The notes beneath the pieces were generated by a model. The model ran no database searches. It saw only the letters and a list, made by a program, of their open reading frames with translations, and had not been told where the DNA came from. Below are positions 1 to 5,766 of a stretch of DNA of 6,809 nucleotides, one piece after another. Both the position numbers and the translations under genes were made by a program. Numbering within the stretch: the stretch's first letter is position 1; each line of letters starts with the position of its first letter. The DNA is from Clostridiaceae bacterium. Its GTDB lineage: Bacteria > Bacillota > Clostridia > DSM-8532. Where the stretch lies: NCBI GenBank assembly GCA_025361665.1, contig JANYKF010000160.1, positions 1 through 6,809 on the forward strand. Reading direction: 5' to 3'.

Positions 1-1
1 G

Positions 2-30
2 CCGCAATGGACATAGCTTTTTGATTGCGG
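2..30. repeat. Short inverted repeat at the left edge (7-bp arms)
   Basis: CCGCAAT at 2-8 is the reverse complement of ATTGCGG at 24-30, separated by 15 nt. It lies in the AT-rich edge segment, together with a perfect 12-bp palindrome (tcgatatatcga, 122-133) close to the composition break. Either could be chance, the foot of a mobile element or a hairpin that promoted a chimeric join. No transposase or flanking target duplication is visible. Confidence 0.25.
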
Positions 31-227
31 ATGCTATCGGTGAAATAAATGTGGAGCGAAATAATATCAGTCAATATGATAGGGTATTCTATAATTTTAA
101 TAATCCTGCTAATCAAAAAATTCGATATATCGATAATCAAATGACCTGCATCACCACGGCGACAGGAATGTTGCAGTATACAACGCGGACAATCAGGCTT
201 CCATCGACGAGACCATCGCCGCGTTGA
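3..227 (+). CDS. Unidentified AT-rich partial reading frame at the left edge
   Basis: This frame is open from the first codon in the window and stops at 225-227. I do not recognise the product. Its first 46 or so codons are low in GC, about 32% over bases 1-140 by hand count, against about 56% just downstream. They are rich in Asn, Ile, Tyr and Asp and read like a real protein from an AT-rich genome; about 46 codons without a stop is uncommon by chance at that composition. Beyond about 140-150 the frame runs out of register through the end of fabD, so its last 25 or so codons are probably meaningless. No start codon or ribosome binding site is attributable to it, because the 5' end lies outside the window. 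It may be a horizontally acquired fragment, an insertion, or foreign sequence joined by assembly or amplification error. Confidence 0.3.
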   Translation, partial: RNGHSFLIADAIGEINVERNNISQYDRVFYNFNNPANQKIRYIDNQMTCITTATGMLQYTTRTIRLPSTRPSPR

Positions 228-241
228 AGGGACGACCATGA
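137..241 (+). CDS. fabD: C-terminal fragment of malonyl-CoA:ACP transacylase (FabD), 5' part missing
   Basis: FabD transfers the malonyl group from CoA to the acyl carrier protein in the cytoplasm, supplying the extender for fatty acid synthesis. Only about the last 30 codons are present. They contain the segment DRNVAVYNADNQ, then an Ala/Ile/Leu helix, ending Lys-Gly-Arg-Pro. This matches my recollection of the FabD C-terminus in Bacillota, where an 'R-x-V-x-V-Y-N' strand precedes a terminal helix. The stop TGA (239-241) overlaps the fabG start as ATGA, which implies translational coupling. The frame is closed upstream by TAA at 134-136, exactly where the sequence becomes AT-rich, so the catalytic part of the gene is not attached here. 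The cause could be disruption of the gene or a chimeric join. The assignment rests on a short C-terminus plus gene order. Confidence 0.5.
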   Translation, partial: SNDLHHHGDRNVAVYNADNQASIDETIAALKGRP

Positions 242-978
242 TGGACATGAAGGGAAAGACCGTCGTTGTGTCCGGATCCACGCGCGGAATCGGCAGGGCC
301 ATCGCGGAACGGTTCTGTGAACTGGGTGCGAATGTGGTCATCAGCGGCACCACGGATCAGGTTCACACGCTTGGGGAAACCCTCCGGGGAGCGGGATACA
401 TCGTCACATCCGTTCAGGCGGACATGACAAAGCCGGATGACGCCCAGCGGCTTGTGAATGCAGCCGTCGAGGCCTACGGCACCGTGGACGTGCTGGTCAA
501 CAACGCGGGCATCACGCGGGACAGGCTGCTCATCCGCATGGAAGAGGCCGATTGGGATGCCGTGCTGGACACGAACCTGAAAGGGACATTCCTGCTGACG
601 AAAGCCGCCGCAAAGGTCATGATGAAGAAACGGACGGGGAGCATCGTCAACATCACATCCGTCGTGGGCATCATGGGCAATGCGGGCCAGGCGAATTACG
701 CGGCTTCCAAGGCCGGCATCATCGGGTTCACGAAATCCATCGCCAGGGAACTCGCCTCGCGTGGCATCACCTGCAATGCCATCGCACCGGGGTTCATCGA
801 GACACAGATGACCGGAGATCTGCCGGAGGCTGTCAAGGAGACCTACCTGAAGAGCATCCCGGCGGGAAGGTATGGGACACCTTCCGAAGTGGCGGATCTG
901 ACGGTGTTTCTCGCATCCGGACAGGCCGCCTACATCACGGGCCAGGTTGTTCAGCTTGACGGTGGCCTGCATATGTAA
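238..978 (+). CDS. fabG: 3-oxoacyl-[acyl-carrier-protein] reductase FabG
   Basis: FabG is an NADPH-dependent short-chain dehydrogenase. It reduces 3-oxoacyl-ACP to 3-hydroxyacyl-ACP, the first reduction of each fatty acid elongation cycle, in the cytoplasm. The 246-residue product is of normal family length. A Rossmann nucleotide-binding motif Gly-Ser-Thr-Arg-Gly-Ile-Gly spans residues 13-19 and NNAG spans 88-91. The catalytic tetrad is complete: Asn113, Ser141, Tyr154 and Lys158, the last two within YAASK. The C-terminus ends in the family-typical Leu-Asp-Gly-Gly. The start is ATG 238, immediately followed by ATG 241, with another ATG at 247. A Shine-Dalgarno-like GAAGGGA (227-233) lies inside the fabD tail, so translation is probably coupled to fabD through the ATGA overlap. 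The gene is followed by acpP in the same orientation, so it lies in a fatty-acid-synthesis operon. Function is very secure; which of the three Met codons is used is less so. Confidence 0.96.
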   Translation: MMDMKGKTVVVSGSTRGIGRAIAERFCELGANVVISGTTDQVHTLGETLRGAGYIVTSVQADMTKPDDAQRLVNAAVEAYGTVDVLVNNAGITRDRLLIRMEEADWDAVLDTNLKGTFLLTKAAAKVMMKKRTGSIVNITSVVGIMGNAGQANYAASKAGIIGFTKSIARELASRGITCNAIAPGFIETQMTGDLPEAVKETYLKSIPAGRYGTPSEVADLTVFLASGQAAYITGQVVQLDGGLHM

Positions 979-1035
979 TACCATGGGCAAGTGAATGCTT
1001 TGGCCGCAACCGCGGCGTGGCAGCATCAAATGCGG

Positions 1036-1045
1036 AAGGGGGTGA
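1036..1045 (+). promoter_or_regulatory. Ribosome binding site that fixes the acpP start at TTG 1051
   Basis: AAGGGGGTGA matches the anti-Shine-Dalgarno complement AAGGAGGTGA at nine of ten positions. Its G core (1038-1042) sits 8 nt before TTG 1051. The other in-frame candidates are poorly placed: ATG 991 and ATG 1030 lie upstream of it, and GTG 1042 overlaps it. Starting at TTG gives a protein of normal ACP length. Confidence 0.75.
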
Positions 1046-1050
1046 ATGAT

Positions 1051-1278
1051 TTGAATTTTGACAAGGTAAAGGAAATTATCGTAGAGCAGCTTGGTGTGGA
1101 CGAGAAAGACGTCGTCATGGAGGCTTCGTTCATCGATGATCTCGGAGCGGACTCCCTCGATATCGTTGAATTGATCATGGCATTGGAAGAGGCTTTCGAA
1201 CTCGAGATCCCCGACAAGGATGCAGAAAAGATTCAGTCCGTTGGTGACGCCGTTGAGTATATCAAGGCGCATGCGTGA
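1051..1278 (+). CDS. acpP: Acyl carrier protein AcpP
   Basis: ACP is the small acidic protein that carries growing acyl chains on a 4'-phosphopantetheine arm during fatty acid synthesis, and donates them to phospholipid and other pathways. From TTG 1051 the product is 75 residues, close to the usual 75-80. The phosphopantetheine attachment site is Ser35 in Gly-Ala-Asp-Ser-Leu, which begins the recognition helix ([16 protein letters not shown]). The whole protein is strongly acidic, as is typical. ATG 991 would add 20 residues with no ACP character and ignores the strong ribosome binding site, so I prefer the TTG. The gene lies 72 nt after fabG and is followed directly by a terminator-like hairpin. 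Transcripts ending there would carry acpP at their 3' end, consistent with the high ACP level cells need; that last point is inference. Confidence 0.95.
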   Translation: MNFDKVKEIIVEQLGVDEKDVVMEASFIDDLGADSLDIVELIMALEEAFELEIPDKDAEKIQSVGDAVEYIKAHA

Positions 1279-1284
1279 GCCACG

Positions 1285-1347
1285 GCACCCTGTTCCGGAA
1301 AAAGTTCCAAAGCACTTTGTTTTGGGACTTTTTTTCTTCCGGGGTGC
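1285..1347 (+). terminator. Terminator-like hairpin between acpP and fabF, with nested outer stem
   Basis: The inner stem pairs 1300-1311 with 1321-1332, with one G-U wobble and a 9-nt loop, and its distal arm runs into a T tract (1329-1335). That is a rho-independent terminator shape for transcripts leaving acpP. Outer segments can also pair: CCGGAA (1295-1300) with TTCCGG (1337-1342), and GCACCC (1285-1290) with GGGTGC (1342-1347). The two outer pairings compete for a G. The whole region could therefore fold as one long imperfect hairpin of about 63 nt. Because fabF follows in the same direction and no convincing promoter separates them, termination is probably partial. Confidence 0.7.
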
Positions 1348-1392
1348 TTGAGATAAAGAATACCAATCAACAGCCAAGGAGGTTTTTCCCAC

Positions 1393-2625
1393 ATGAAGAA
1401 GCGCGTAGTCATTACCGGCATGGGCGTCGTCCATTCACTCGGGTGCGATGTGGATACGTTCTGGAATGCCATCAAGGCGGGAAAAAGCGGTGTCAGCACC
1501 GTCACACGATTCGACATCACGGAATTCCCGACAAAGGTCGCCGCGGAGATTAAGGATTTCGACTCATCTGCATACATCGACAAGAAGGAATCCAGGCGGA
1601 TGGACCGTTTCGTCCAATATGCGATTGTGGCTGCCTCCCAGGCTGTCACGCAATCCGGCATCGACTTTTCAGCCATGGACCCGTATCGGGCCGGGGTTGT
1701 CATCGGTTCCGGCATCGGAGGAATCGACACGATCGAGGAGAACAGCCGTACCCTTCTTGAAAAGGGTGTCAAACGGGTCAGCCCGTTTTTCGCCCCGATG
1801 ATGATCGCGAACATGGCCTCCGGACAGGTCGCCATCCGCTTCGGCATCAAGGGGTACAACATCTGCGTCGTCACCGCCTGCGCTTCTGCCAATCATGCCA
1901 TCGGAGACGCGTTTCGGATGATCCAGGGCGGCTACGCGGATGTCATCCTCAGCGGCGGCACCGAAGCGGCCATTTCAGCCCTTGGCTTTGCCGGTTTTTG
2001 CGCGAGCCGCGCCATGACCACCAACGAGGACCCGGGTTCCGCCTGCCGCCCGTTCGACAAGGGCCGGGACGGCTTTGTCATGGGAGAAGGCGCCGGCATC
2101 CTGATGCTCGAGGAATATGATCATGCCGTGAAGCGCGGGGCTGACATTCTTTGCGAACTCGTCGGTTACGGCTGCACATGCGACGCCTTCCACATGACGG
2201 CACCGCATCCGGAAGGCGAGGCTGGAATCCGGTGCATTCGGATGGCCATCGCCGACGCCGGCATCGAACCGGAACAAATCGGGTACATGAACGCGCATGG
2301 CACTTCCACCCCGATTGGCGATCCCATTGAAGTCATGGTGGCGAAAAAGGTATTCGGAGACCATGTGATGCAAGTACCCATGAGCGCGACGAAATCCATG
2401 ACCGGGCATCTGCTCGGTGCGGCCGGCGGCATAGAAGCCATCATCACGGTGATGGCCGTCCGCGATTCCTTCCTTCCACCCACCATCAACCTGCAGGATC
2501 CGGATGAAGGCTGCGACATCGATTTCGTGCCGAATGTCGGCAGGGAGAAAACGTTGGAATACGCACTTTCGAATTCCCTGGGATTTGGTGGCCATAATGG
2601 CGCCATCGTGCTGAAGAAGTTTTGA
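1393..2625 (+). CDS. fabF: 3-oxoacyl-[acyl-carrier-protein] synthase II (FabF, KAS II)
   Basis: FabF condenses malonyl-ACP with acyl-ACP, releasing CO2 and lengthening the chain by two carbons in the cytoplasm. The 410-residue product has the expected KAS I/II length and begins with the typical ITGMGVV strand. The thiolase-fold catalytic triad is intact: Cys163 in Thr-Ala-Cys-Ala-Ser, His302 in Asn-Ala-His-Gly-Thr and His339 in Thr-Gly-His-Leu, with Lys334 nearby. The glycine-rich C-terminal loop Ser-Leu-Gly-Phe-Gly-Gly is present at 395-400. The start ATG 1393 has a perfect AAGGAGGT Shine-Dalgarno at 1376-1383 with 9 nt spacing. The gene follows acpP across a terminator-like hairpin and is the last fatty-acid gene before rnc. 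Cys rather than another residue at the active site, and both histidines, argue for a working elongating synthase rather than a chain-length factor. Confidence 0.97.
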   Translation: MKKRVVITGMGVVHSLGCDVDTFWNAIKAGKSGVSTVTRFDITEFPTKVAAEIKDFDSSAYIDKKESRRMDRFVQYAIVAASQAVTQSGIDFSAMDPYRAGVVIGSGIGGIDTIEENSRTLLEKGVKRVSPFFAPMMIANMASGQVAIRFGIKGYNICVVTACASANHAIGDAFRMIQGGYADVILSGGTEAAISALGFAGFCASRAMTTNEDPGSACRPFDKGRDGFVMGEGAGILMLEEYDHAVKRGADILCELVGYGCTCDAFHMTAPHPEGEAGIRCIRMAIADAGIEPEQIGYMNAHGTSTPIGDPIEVMVAKKVFGDHVMQVPMSATKSMTGHLLGAAGGIEAIITVMAVRDSFLPPTINLQDPDEGCDIDFVPNVGREKTLEYALSNSLGFGGHNGAIVLKKF

Positions 2626-2650
2626 ATAAACCGGGTTCAGGCGGTATAAT
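2622..2650 (+). promoter_or_regulatory. Sigma-70/sigma-A-type promoter for rnc overlapping the fabF stop
   Basis: A consensus -10 box TATAAT (2645-2650) lies exactly 17 nt after TTGAAT (2622-2627), which matches four of six positions of the -35 consensus. The -35 box covers the fabF stop codon. Transcription would start near 2656-2658, inside the left arm of the following hairpin, and drive rnc and possibly fumA-rsmI. This is read from sequence; no transcript data were available. Confidence 0.65.
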
Positions 2651-2651
2651 G

Positions 2652-2684
2652 GAGCGGGGCAGGAGCCCCGCTCTTTGTTTGTTT
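2652..2684 (+). terminator. Rho-independent terminator of the fatty-acid genes
   Basis: A perfect 9-bp GC-rich stem, GAGCGGGGC (2652-2660) with GCCCCGCTC (2665-2673), closes a 4-nt loop (AGGA). It is followed by TTTGTTTGTTT. Transcripts from fabF contain the whole hairpin. Transcripts starting from the adjacent promoter would begin inside the left arm and so largely escape it. Confidence 0.8.
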
Positions 2685-2727
2685 GGGTTACCGGAGGTCC
2701 ATCCGGGCCTTGTTCAGGAGGAATGCC

Positions 2728-3462
2728 ATGAAATCGCCGGATGCGTTGCGCCGGGAACTCGACCGGTTTGAGCAGGATATCCGCTATCGTTATCTGGACA
2801 GGGAGCATGCGTTTCAGGCACTGGTGCACAGTTCCTATGCCAATGAAAACCCGCAGCTGCGCCTGGCCAGCAATGAGCGGCTCGAATTCATGGGAGACGC
2901 CTTGCTGGACTTCCTTTTCAGTGTCCGCCTGTACCGGGAGCATCCCGTCTGCCCGGAAGGGGAAATGAGCCGTCTGCGCGCGCTGGTTGTCTGCGAGGCA
3001 TCCCTGGCCCGCGCAGCCGAGTCGATCGGGCTTGGCGCCTACCTCCTGATGGGTCGCGGGGAGGACCAGAATGGTGGACGGAGCCGGCCCTCCATTCTTG
3101 CGGATGCATTGGAAGCCGTATTCGGCGGCATCTACCTCGACGGCGGTATGGAGGCGGCGGATCAGGTCGTGCGCCTGCTGATGGGGGAGCAATACCGGAA
3201 CGCGCTTTCTGGAAATGCCGATGCCGATTACAAGACGCGGCTCCAGGAGCAGCTCCAGCAGCGCGGGACCGTGCGGATTGCCTATAAGGTGGTCGCAAGC
3301 AGCGGGCCCGATCACGCAAGGACTTTCCGAGTCGAAGTTTCGTGCGAAGGAAGCACGCTTGGCTCCGGGACTGGCCGGTCGAAAAAGGAAGCCGAACAGG
3401 ATGCGGCAAGAACGGCTCTGCACGACATGGGCAGAGGGTCCTTTGTGGCAGGCGAATCGTGA
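2728..3462 (+). CDS. rnc: Ribonuclease III
   Basis: RNase III is a Mg2+-dependent double-strand-specific endoribonuclease that processes rRNA precursors and structured mRNAs in the cytoplasm. The 244-residue product has both expected domains. The N-terminal nuclease domain (about 10-155) carries the signature NERLEFMGDALL at 49-60 and acidic residues at the expected catalytic positions: Glu50, Glu53, Asp57, Glu77, Asp126 and Glu129. A C-terminal double-stranded-RNA-binding domain (about 167-232) opens with DYKTRLQEQLQ and ends with the Lys-Lys-Glu-Ala-Glu-Gln-Asp-Ala-Ala helix. I chose ATG 2728 because AGGAGG (2716-2721) lies 6 nt upstream; the in-frame TTG 2683 lacks a comparable site and lies in the terminator tail. 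It follows the fab cluster, as in many Bacillota. It has its own promoter and a hairpin at its 5' end, a position where E. coli rnc is autoregulated, though the stem here looks too short to be an RNase III target. Confidence 0.96.
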   Translation: MKSPDALRRELDRFEQDIRYRYLDREHAFQALVHSSYANENPQLRLASNERLEFMGDALLDFLFSVRLYREHPVCPEGEMSRLRALVVCEASLARAAESIGLGAYLLMGRGEDQNGGRSRPSILADALEAVFGGIYLDGGMEAADQVVRLLMGEQYRNALSGNADADYKTRLQEQLQQRGTVRIAYKVVASSGPDHARTFRVEVSCEGSTLGSGTGRSKKEAEQDAARTALHDMGRGSFVAGES

Positions 3463-3552
3463 TTCATGTTGATGAAAGTCGCCGAGGCGATTTACCGCAT
3501 GAAAATCATTCTGATGTGAACGGGTCCTGCACTGAGAAAGAAAGGAAACACG

Positions 3553-4395
3553 ATGAGGGAAGTGGCCTGGGACAAGATCGTGGAGGCGGTGGCCGCCTGC
3601 TGCATAGAGGCCAACTGCAATCTCAACCCTGATGTGGAGGAGGCTTTGCGCTCGGCCGGCGAGTCGGAGATCACCGAAACCGGGCGCTCCGTACTCGGCT
3701 GTCTTTTGGAGAATGCCTGCATTGCACGGGAAGAGCGGGTTGCGATCTGCCAGGATACCGGAATGGTGGTGGTCTTCGTCACGCTGGGGCAGGAGGTCCA
3801 TATCAGCGGAGGCCTTTTGACGGATGCCATCGATGAAGGTGTCCGGCGGGGATATGCGGAGGGTTTTCTTAGAAAGTCCGTAGTGGACGATCCGCTCCTG
3901 AGACGGAATACCGGAGACAATACGCCGGCCGTCATCCACCTGTCGCTTGTCGCCGGGGATGGACTGTTAATCGAACTGTCTCCTAAAGGATTCGGGAGCG
4001 AGAACATGAGCGCGCTGGCCATGCTGAAGCCTTCCGACGGCGTCGAGGGGGTCCGCCGATTCGTGCTGGACACGGTGGACAAGGCCGGGGCGAATCCTTG
4101 CCCGCCCATTGTCATTGGCGTCGGTCTCGGCGGAACCATGGAAAAAGCCGCCCTGATGGCCAAACACGCTTTGCTGCGTCCGCTGGACAGGCATCATCCG
4201 CTGCCGCATCTCCGCGAATTGGAAACCGGACTCCTTCGAGAGATCAATCGCCTGGGAATCGGACCGGCCGGCCTCGGCGGGAAGACCACGGCACTCGGGG
4301 TTCATGTGGAGAGCTATCCCACGCATATCGCCGGCTTGCCGGTGGCCGTCAACATCAGCTGCCATGTGACCCGGCATGCCTCGGTCACGTTATAG
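3553..4395 (+). CDS. Class I fumarate hydratase / L(+)-tartrate dehydratase, alpha subunit
   Basis: Two-subunit class I hydro-lyases use a [4Fe-4S] cluster to interconvert fumarate and malate, or to dehydrate tartrate. The alpha subunit binds the cluster and the beta subunit completes the enzyme. This 280-residue protein is a full-length alpha subunit. It has Ile-Cys-Gln-Asp-Thr-Gly (65-70), a GSENMS loop (148-153), NPCPP (181-185), Gly-Ile-Gly-Pro-Ala-Gly-Leu-Gly-Gly (235-243) and a C-terminal Asn-Ile-Ser-Cys-His. Cys66, Cys183 and Cys270 are well placed as the three cluster ligands. The start ATG 3553 has AAGGA at 3542-3546. The expected beta-subunit gene does not follow: the next gene is rsmI, 45 nt downstream of the stop. 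Either beta is encoded elsewhere or it was lost. Fumarase versus tartrate dehydratase cannot be decided from sequence alone, so I give no symbol. The 90-nt gap after rnc holds no convincing gene or terminator. Confidence 0.9.
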   Translation: MREVAWDKIVEAVAACCIEANCNLNPDVEEALRSAGESEITETGRSVLGCLLENACIAREERVAICQDTGMVVVFVTLGQEVHISGGLLTDAIDEGVRRGYAEGFLRKSVVDDPLLRRNTGDNTPAVIHLSLVAGDGLLIELSPKGFGSENMSALAMLKPSDGVEGVRRFVLDTVDKAGANPCPPIVIGVGLGGTMEKAALMAKHALLRPLDRHHPLPHLRELETGLLREINRLGIGPAGLGGKTTALGVHVESYPTHIAGLPVAVNISCHVTRHASVTL

Positions 4396-4418
4396 CCTCT
4401 GCCACGCGGCACGAGCGC

Positions 4419-4531
4419 GGGAACCTTGAAGGGAGAATCCATGCAGCTCACTCCGGAAACCTTGAAGGGAGAATCCATGCAGCTCACTCCGGGAACCTTG
4501 AAGGGAGAATCCATGCAGCTCACTCCGGGAA
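4419..4531 (+). repeat. Three tandem 36-bp repeats, each with a ribosome binding site and ATG of rsmI
   Basis: Units start at 4419, 4455 and 4491 and differ by a single base: G at 4421 and 4493, A at 4457. Five bases of a fourth unit follow (4527-4531). Each unit contains GGGAG, a 5-nt spacer and an ATG (4441, 4477, 4513), then the codons for Met-Gln-Leu-Thr-Pro. The period is a multiple of three and no stop intervenes, so all three ATGs are in frame with rsmI. They encode a 12-residue peptide repeat (MQLTPGTLKGES, with Glu for Gly in the first copy). The near identity of the units points to recent duplication or ongoing slippage. An assembly artefact is possible but would normally not stop at exact in-frame units. 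Confidence 0.95.
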
Positions 4532-5391
4532 GCGATTCAACGGGCAGCCTCTTGGTTGTCGCGACGCCCATCGGAAATCTCGAGGACATTACGCTGCGGG
4601 CCCTGCGCGCGCTCCGGGAGGCGGATCTGATTGCCGCCGAAGATACGCGCCAGACGATGCGGCTCCTGAACCATTTCGAAATCCGGAAATCGCTGGTCAG
4701 CTGTCACGACATGAATGAACGGGAAAAAACCGAATCCCTGGTCCGTCAGATGAAGGAAGGGAAACGGCTTGTCCTTGTAAGCGACGCGGGAACCCCGGGC
4801 ATCTCTGATCCGGGTGAAATCCTGATACGGGAAACCATTGCGGCCGGTATCCCGGTCACGATGGCTCCGGGTCCCGCGGCTGCCATCATGGCCGTGGTGC
4901 TGTCGGGCCTGCCGACCGGCCGCTTCTGCTTTGAAGGTTTTCTGCCATCCGCCCGCAAGGATCGCATCCGGCACCTGGAAACCTTGAAACCGGAAACCAG
5001 GACCCTCGTGTTGTACGAATCACCGCACCGCCTGCGCGCCGTGCTAGCGGACATGCTGGAAGTACTGGGGAACCGTCGCTGCGCTTTGGCAAGGGAACTG
5101 ACGAAAATGCATGAAGAGGTGGTCCGCGATACCTTGGCCAGCCTGGTTTCCTTATATGAAGAACGGGATCCCAGGGGGGAATATGTCATCGTGCTCGCCG
5201 GGGCGGAAGCGGAGGCACTGAGGGAAAGCAAACGGGAAGACTGGCTGAAGATGCCGGTGCGCGATCATGTGGATCTTTATCTGGCAACGGGCTGCGACCG
5301 CATGGAGGCCATGAAGAAAGCCGCGAAGGATCGCGGTCTGAGCAAACGGGATGTCTACAACGAAATTGTTTCCACGGAGATGTCGGAGTGA
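4441..5391 (+). CDS. rsmI: 16S rRNA (cytidine(1402)-2'-O)-methyltransferase RsmI
   Basis: RsmI uses S-adenosylmethionine to methylate the 2'-O of C1402 in the ribosomal decoding centre. Numbered from the third repeat ATG (4513, 292 residues, the usual family length), it has Ala-Thr-Pro-Ile-Gly-Asn-Leu-Glu-Asp at 17-25 and AEDTR at 42-46. It also has the SAM-site loop DAGTPGISDPG (91-101), PGPAAA (119-124), GFLP (142-145), YESPHRL (168-174) and RELTKMHEE (194-202). This is the tetrapyrrole-methylase fold typical of RsmI. A small C-terminal domain ends near SKRDVYNEI. Three in-frame ATGs (4441, 4477, 4513), each with the same ribosome binding site, give possible products of 316, 304 and 292 residues. 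I list the outermost equally supported start. The in-frame TTG 4426 lacks a proper site. The 3' end overlaps a convergent gene by 37 bp. Function is secure; the start is ambiguous. Confidence 0.95.
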   Translation: MQLTPETLKGESMQLTPGTLKGESMQLTPGSDSTGSLLVVATPIGNLEDITLRALRALREADLIAAEDTRQTMRLLNHFEIRKSLVSCHDMNEREKTESLVRQMKEGKRLVLVSDAGTPGISDPGEILIRETIAAGIPVTMAPGPAAAIMAVVLSGLPTGRFCFEGFLPSARKDRIRHLETLKPETRTLVLYESPHRLRAVLADMLEVLGNRRCALARELTKMHEEVVRDTLASLVSLYEERDPRGEYVIVLAGAEAEALRESKREDWLKMPVRDHVDLYLATGCDRMEAMKKAAKDRGLSKRDVYNEIVSTEMSE

Positions 5392-5738
5392 TGCAGCAGT
5401 TCCTGCAGGCGTTCTTCAAAGCGGTGGCTGCTGTCCATGCGGGGAACACCGAGAAAGATGCACCGGATATGGTAGTGTTCCGCGAACTGCGCAATGGTCT
5501 CCGGGATCTGCTGGGCGTTGATGATGGTCAGTTCCGCGCCATGCGACTTTGCCGTGGCGAACAGATATTCCAGTGCTTCTCCCTCCCGGATGTTTTCAAA
5601 GAAATTGAAGGGACGATCGGCAACATGGAGCACCTGTAGGTTTCCATTTTCTGACAGTCGGTGTGCCGCAGCATGTATCAGGTGTTCGCAATCCCTTTGC
5701 AGCGTCGTGCAAACCAAAATTGAAGGATAGGTTTTCAA
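5355..5738 (-). CDS. Universal stress protein (UspA/KdpD-like) domain protein
   Basis: The 127-residue product begins with a beta strand (SILVCTT) followed by a helix, then LQVLHVADRP, and ends with the strand RCIFLGVPR. This alternating alpha/beta pattern matches the universal stress protein fold, especially the small USP domain found in KdpD. The UspA ATP-binding signature Gly-x2-Gly-x9-Gly-Ser/Thr is not intact: only the first Gly of FLGVPR is clear, so nucleotide binding is uncertain. The start is TTG (5738-5736), supported by AGGAGA on the minus strand at 5751-5746 with 6 nt spacing. The 3' end overlaps rsmI tail to tail by 37 bp and no terminator is visible for either gene there. The gene is divergent from the HAD gene. 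Its exact role is unknown; a stress or signalling role is only inferred from the fold. Confidence 0.75.
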   Translation of the reverse strand: MKTYPSILVCTTLQRDCEHLIHAAAHRLSENGNLQVLHVADRPFNFFENIREGEALEYLFATAKSHGAELTIINAQQIPETIAQFAEHYHIRCIFLGVPRMDSSHRFEERLQELLHHSDISVETISL

Positions 5739-5766
5739 GGCAATCTCCTGTCATCTCGATGTGATC

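Noticed and set aside
1003..1016. Stem-loop GCCGC-AACC-GCGGC between fabG and acpP
   Set aside because: A 5-bp stem with no T tract is common by chance at this GC content. It could influence acpP translation, but nothing in the sequence shows it.
991..1050. ACP start at ATG 991 or ATG 1030
   Set aside because: These add residues without ACP character and lie upstream of the near-perfect ribosome binding site at 1036-1045, which points to TTG 1051.
1348..1376. TTGAGA as a -35 box for a fabF promoter
   Set aside because: No -10-like hexamer lies 16-18 nt downstream, so fabF expression by partial read-through from acpP is more likely.
193..1434. Long minus-strand open frame of 413 codons
   Set aside because: It runs antisense to fabG and acpP, which have full catalytic motifs. 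Its translation is rich in Arg, His and Asp with no recognisable domain, as expected of a shadow in GC-rich DNA.
3479..3490. Small hairpin TCGC-CGAG-GCGA after rnc as a terminator
   Set aside because: The stem is only 4 bp and is followed by three T's, which is too weak to support a terminator.
3466..3519. 17-residue open frame between rnc and the fumarase gene
   Set aside because: It has no ribosome binding site and no recognisable features; a frame this short is expected by chance.
1975..3939. Very long minus-strand open frame of 654 codons
   Set aside because: It spans fabF, rnc and part of the fumarase gene on the opposite strand and crosses their intergenic regions and terminator. It has no ribosome binding site or domain pattern.
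4419..4531. CRISPR-like direct repeats of 36 bp
   Set aside because: The units abut with no spacers between them and carry a ribosome binding site and coding sequence, so this is a tandem coding repeat, not a CRISPR array.
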